A stretch of DNA of 64,000 bases. Source: Cellvibrio sp. PSBB023. Its GTDB lineage: Bacteria > Pseudomonadota > Gammaproteobacteria > Pseudomonadales > Cellvibrionaceae. The notes under the pieces are model-generated. The model was not told the origin of the DNA and made no database searches. It saw nothing but the letters and a program-made list of their open reading frames with translations. The stretch is taken from positions 3,264,001 through 3,328,000 of the forward strand of contig NZ_CP019799.1 of assembly GCF_002007605.1 (NCBI RefSeq). Reading direction: 5' to 3'. This document shows positions 63,226 through 64,000 of this stretch, piece after piece. Each line of letters begins with the position of its first letter. The stretch's first letter is position 1. A program made the translations under genes and the position numbers.

Positions 63226-63999
63226 TCAGGGCTCACGCCCCATAAACAAAGCGCGCTGGGCGTTAAGCGCCAGTGCTTGCTCGACAGCGTCCTGCTCCTT
63301 GCCGCCCCGATCTTCCACTTGCATGACCGGTGGAAAGTCCGCGTCGTTTTCGATACCTGGCCGCACCTCCACTATGCCCATCTCCGGGAAGCGATGAATC
63401 ATATTGGCGAGCTGTTGGTCATGTAACCCGAGGGTACGGTTCCAGTCCGAGCGCTTGTTAAACGCCGCCAAGCGCTGCTCGCGACTGAGTGATGCATCCA
63501 TCACTTGCTGGTAATTTTCCTCGCTCAATACCTGATTGGGCACCCGCGCAGGCCAGAAGGTGGGCAGATACGGGTCATATTGCCGGTCGTAACCCGAGCG
63601 ACAACTGGCGGTATCTGTCTGCCAGGGCACGGCCATCCAGCGGGTGATGGAACCCGGAAATTGGGCATAGAGCGGGCCGTTGTAAGACAGGGCTTCTGCG
63701 GAGGTCAGGGTACTGCCATAGTCTGGCTCGGGGTCTGCCTGTGGGCGATGGCGCCAGCGATAGGGTTCCTGGTACATGGTGCTGTGGCGAACAGGCCAGG
63801 TCATCTCGCAGCCGGGATGGAATGCATCCGCCAGGCAGAACTCCAGCGCGGCCTTATCCAGGCTGGCGGGCTGCTCCGGCACCGATACCTCATCCAGTGA
63901 CCCCGGCGGCACATAAGCTGGATCATAGTCCGCCATAAATTGCCCACGCGCCCAGTATTCGAGTTGGGCTAGTTGGGTAGTGGTCAGAGCATTCATGGC
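63226..63999 (-). CDS. LodA/GoxA-like quinoprotein amino acid oxidase, C-terminal part, cut by window edge
   Basis: The visible 257-258 residues are the C-terminal part of a LodA/GoxA-family protein; the frame stays open to the right edge, and the ATG at 63996 is internal. LEFCLADAFHPGCEMTWPVR and WQTDTASCRSGYDRQYDPYL followed by TFWPARVPNQVL are family signatures. Full proteins are about 650-800 residues and carry a self-derived cysteine tryptophylquinone. They oxidise amino acids such as lysine or glycine and release hydrogen peroxide, often as an antibacterial activity. The cofactor Cys and Trp cannot be picked with confidence here. The substrate is unknown. Confidence 0.85.
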   Translation of the reverse strand, partial: AMNALTTTQLAQLEYWARGQFMADYDPAYVPPGSLDEVSVPEQPASLDKAALEFCLADAFHPGCEMTWPVRHSTMYQEPYRWRHRPQADPEPDYGSTLTSAEALSYNGPLYAQFPGSITRWMAVPWQTDTASCRSGYDRQYDPYLPTFWPARVPNQVLSEENYQQVMDASLSREQRLAAFNKRSDWNRTLGLHDQQLANMIHRFPEMGIVEVRPGIENDADFPPVMQVEDRGGKEQDAVEQALALNAQRALFMGREP

Positions 64000-64000
64000 A

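Overview
The window looks like chromosomal DNA of a gammaproteobacterium close to Cellvibrio. The clues are secreted family 16 glucanases with long serine linkers, a GlyGly-CTERM-like tail and a CBM6 module, an SOS-box-controlled PA0069-type radical SAM gene, and LpxL, Ohr/OhrR, YnfA and ArsJ proteins of gammaproteobacterial type. The species is an inference; no rRNA or tRNA gene was seen. Most of the window has a balanced to moderately high GC content by eye. Two stretches are clearly AT-rich: an orphan gene at 0.66-1.4 kb and the RHS toxin locus at 25.5-30.7 kb.

Layout from the left. 0-10.2 kb is a metal-resistance block: a cut cation diffusion facilitator, an orphan winged-helix-like gene, the CzcCBA efflux system, and a divergent P-type ATPase behind a perfect MerR-type palindrome. 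10.4-11.1 kb holds a Rnk/GreA-C-like protein and a 33-residue lysine-rich protein. 11.1-15.6 kb is a five-gene arsenate operon (arsR, GAPDH, arsJ, an ion channel and an ATP-grasp protein), with ynfA divergent from it. 16-19.1 kb has an AraC-type membrane regulator, an LpxL-type acyltransferase and an SDR. 19.1-21.5 kb has two tandem, circularly permuted lichenase-type GH16 enzymes. 21.6-25.5 kb has the LexA-boxed radical SAM gene, ohrR/ohr with three palindromic operators, and a PACE efflux pump divergent from a LysR regulator. 25.5-30.7 kb is a secreted RHS toxin with a probable immunity gene. 30.9-33.1 kb has a MarR regulator divergent from a DUF3861 gene and a Bcr/CflA-type MFS pump preceded by a coupled 26-codon ORF.

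The centrepiece is 33.1-59.3 kb, all on the minus strand: an extracellular contractile injection system (eCIS). It reads from one good promoter near 59.77 kb, through a leader of about 445 nt, into sheath, tube, T4-gp26-like zinc protein, a linker protein, a DUF4255 terminator, an AAA+ ATPase, a tube/baseplate adaptor, LysM, gpD-like hub, gpV-like spike, gp25, two gpJ-like proteins, a long gpI-like protein, a DUF6519/propeller protein, an M35-like metalloprotease and a 1557-residue protein. That last protein joins CxxC repeats, a DUF4157 HExxH domain, a tape-measure-like Trp-rich helical body and a His-rich nuclease-like C-terminus. No separate tail-fibre, PAAR-tip or tape-measure gene is visible. 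The large proteins at the end of the operon are therefore the best candidates for receptor binding, length control and cargo.

59.9-64 kb, also on the minus strand, holds chrA, a TauE/SafE exporter, a LodB/GoxB-like flavoprotein and the C-terminal part of a LodA/GoxA-like quinoprotein oxidase that runs off the right edge.
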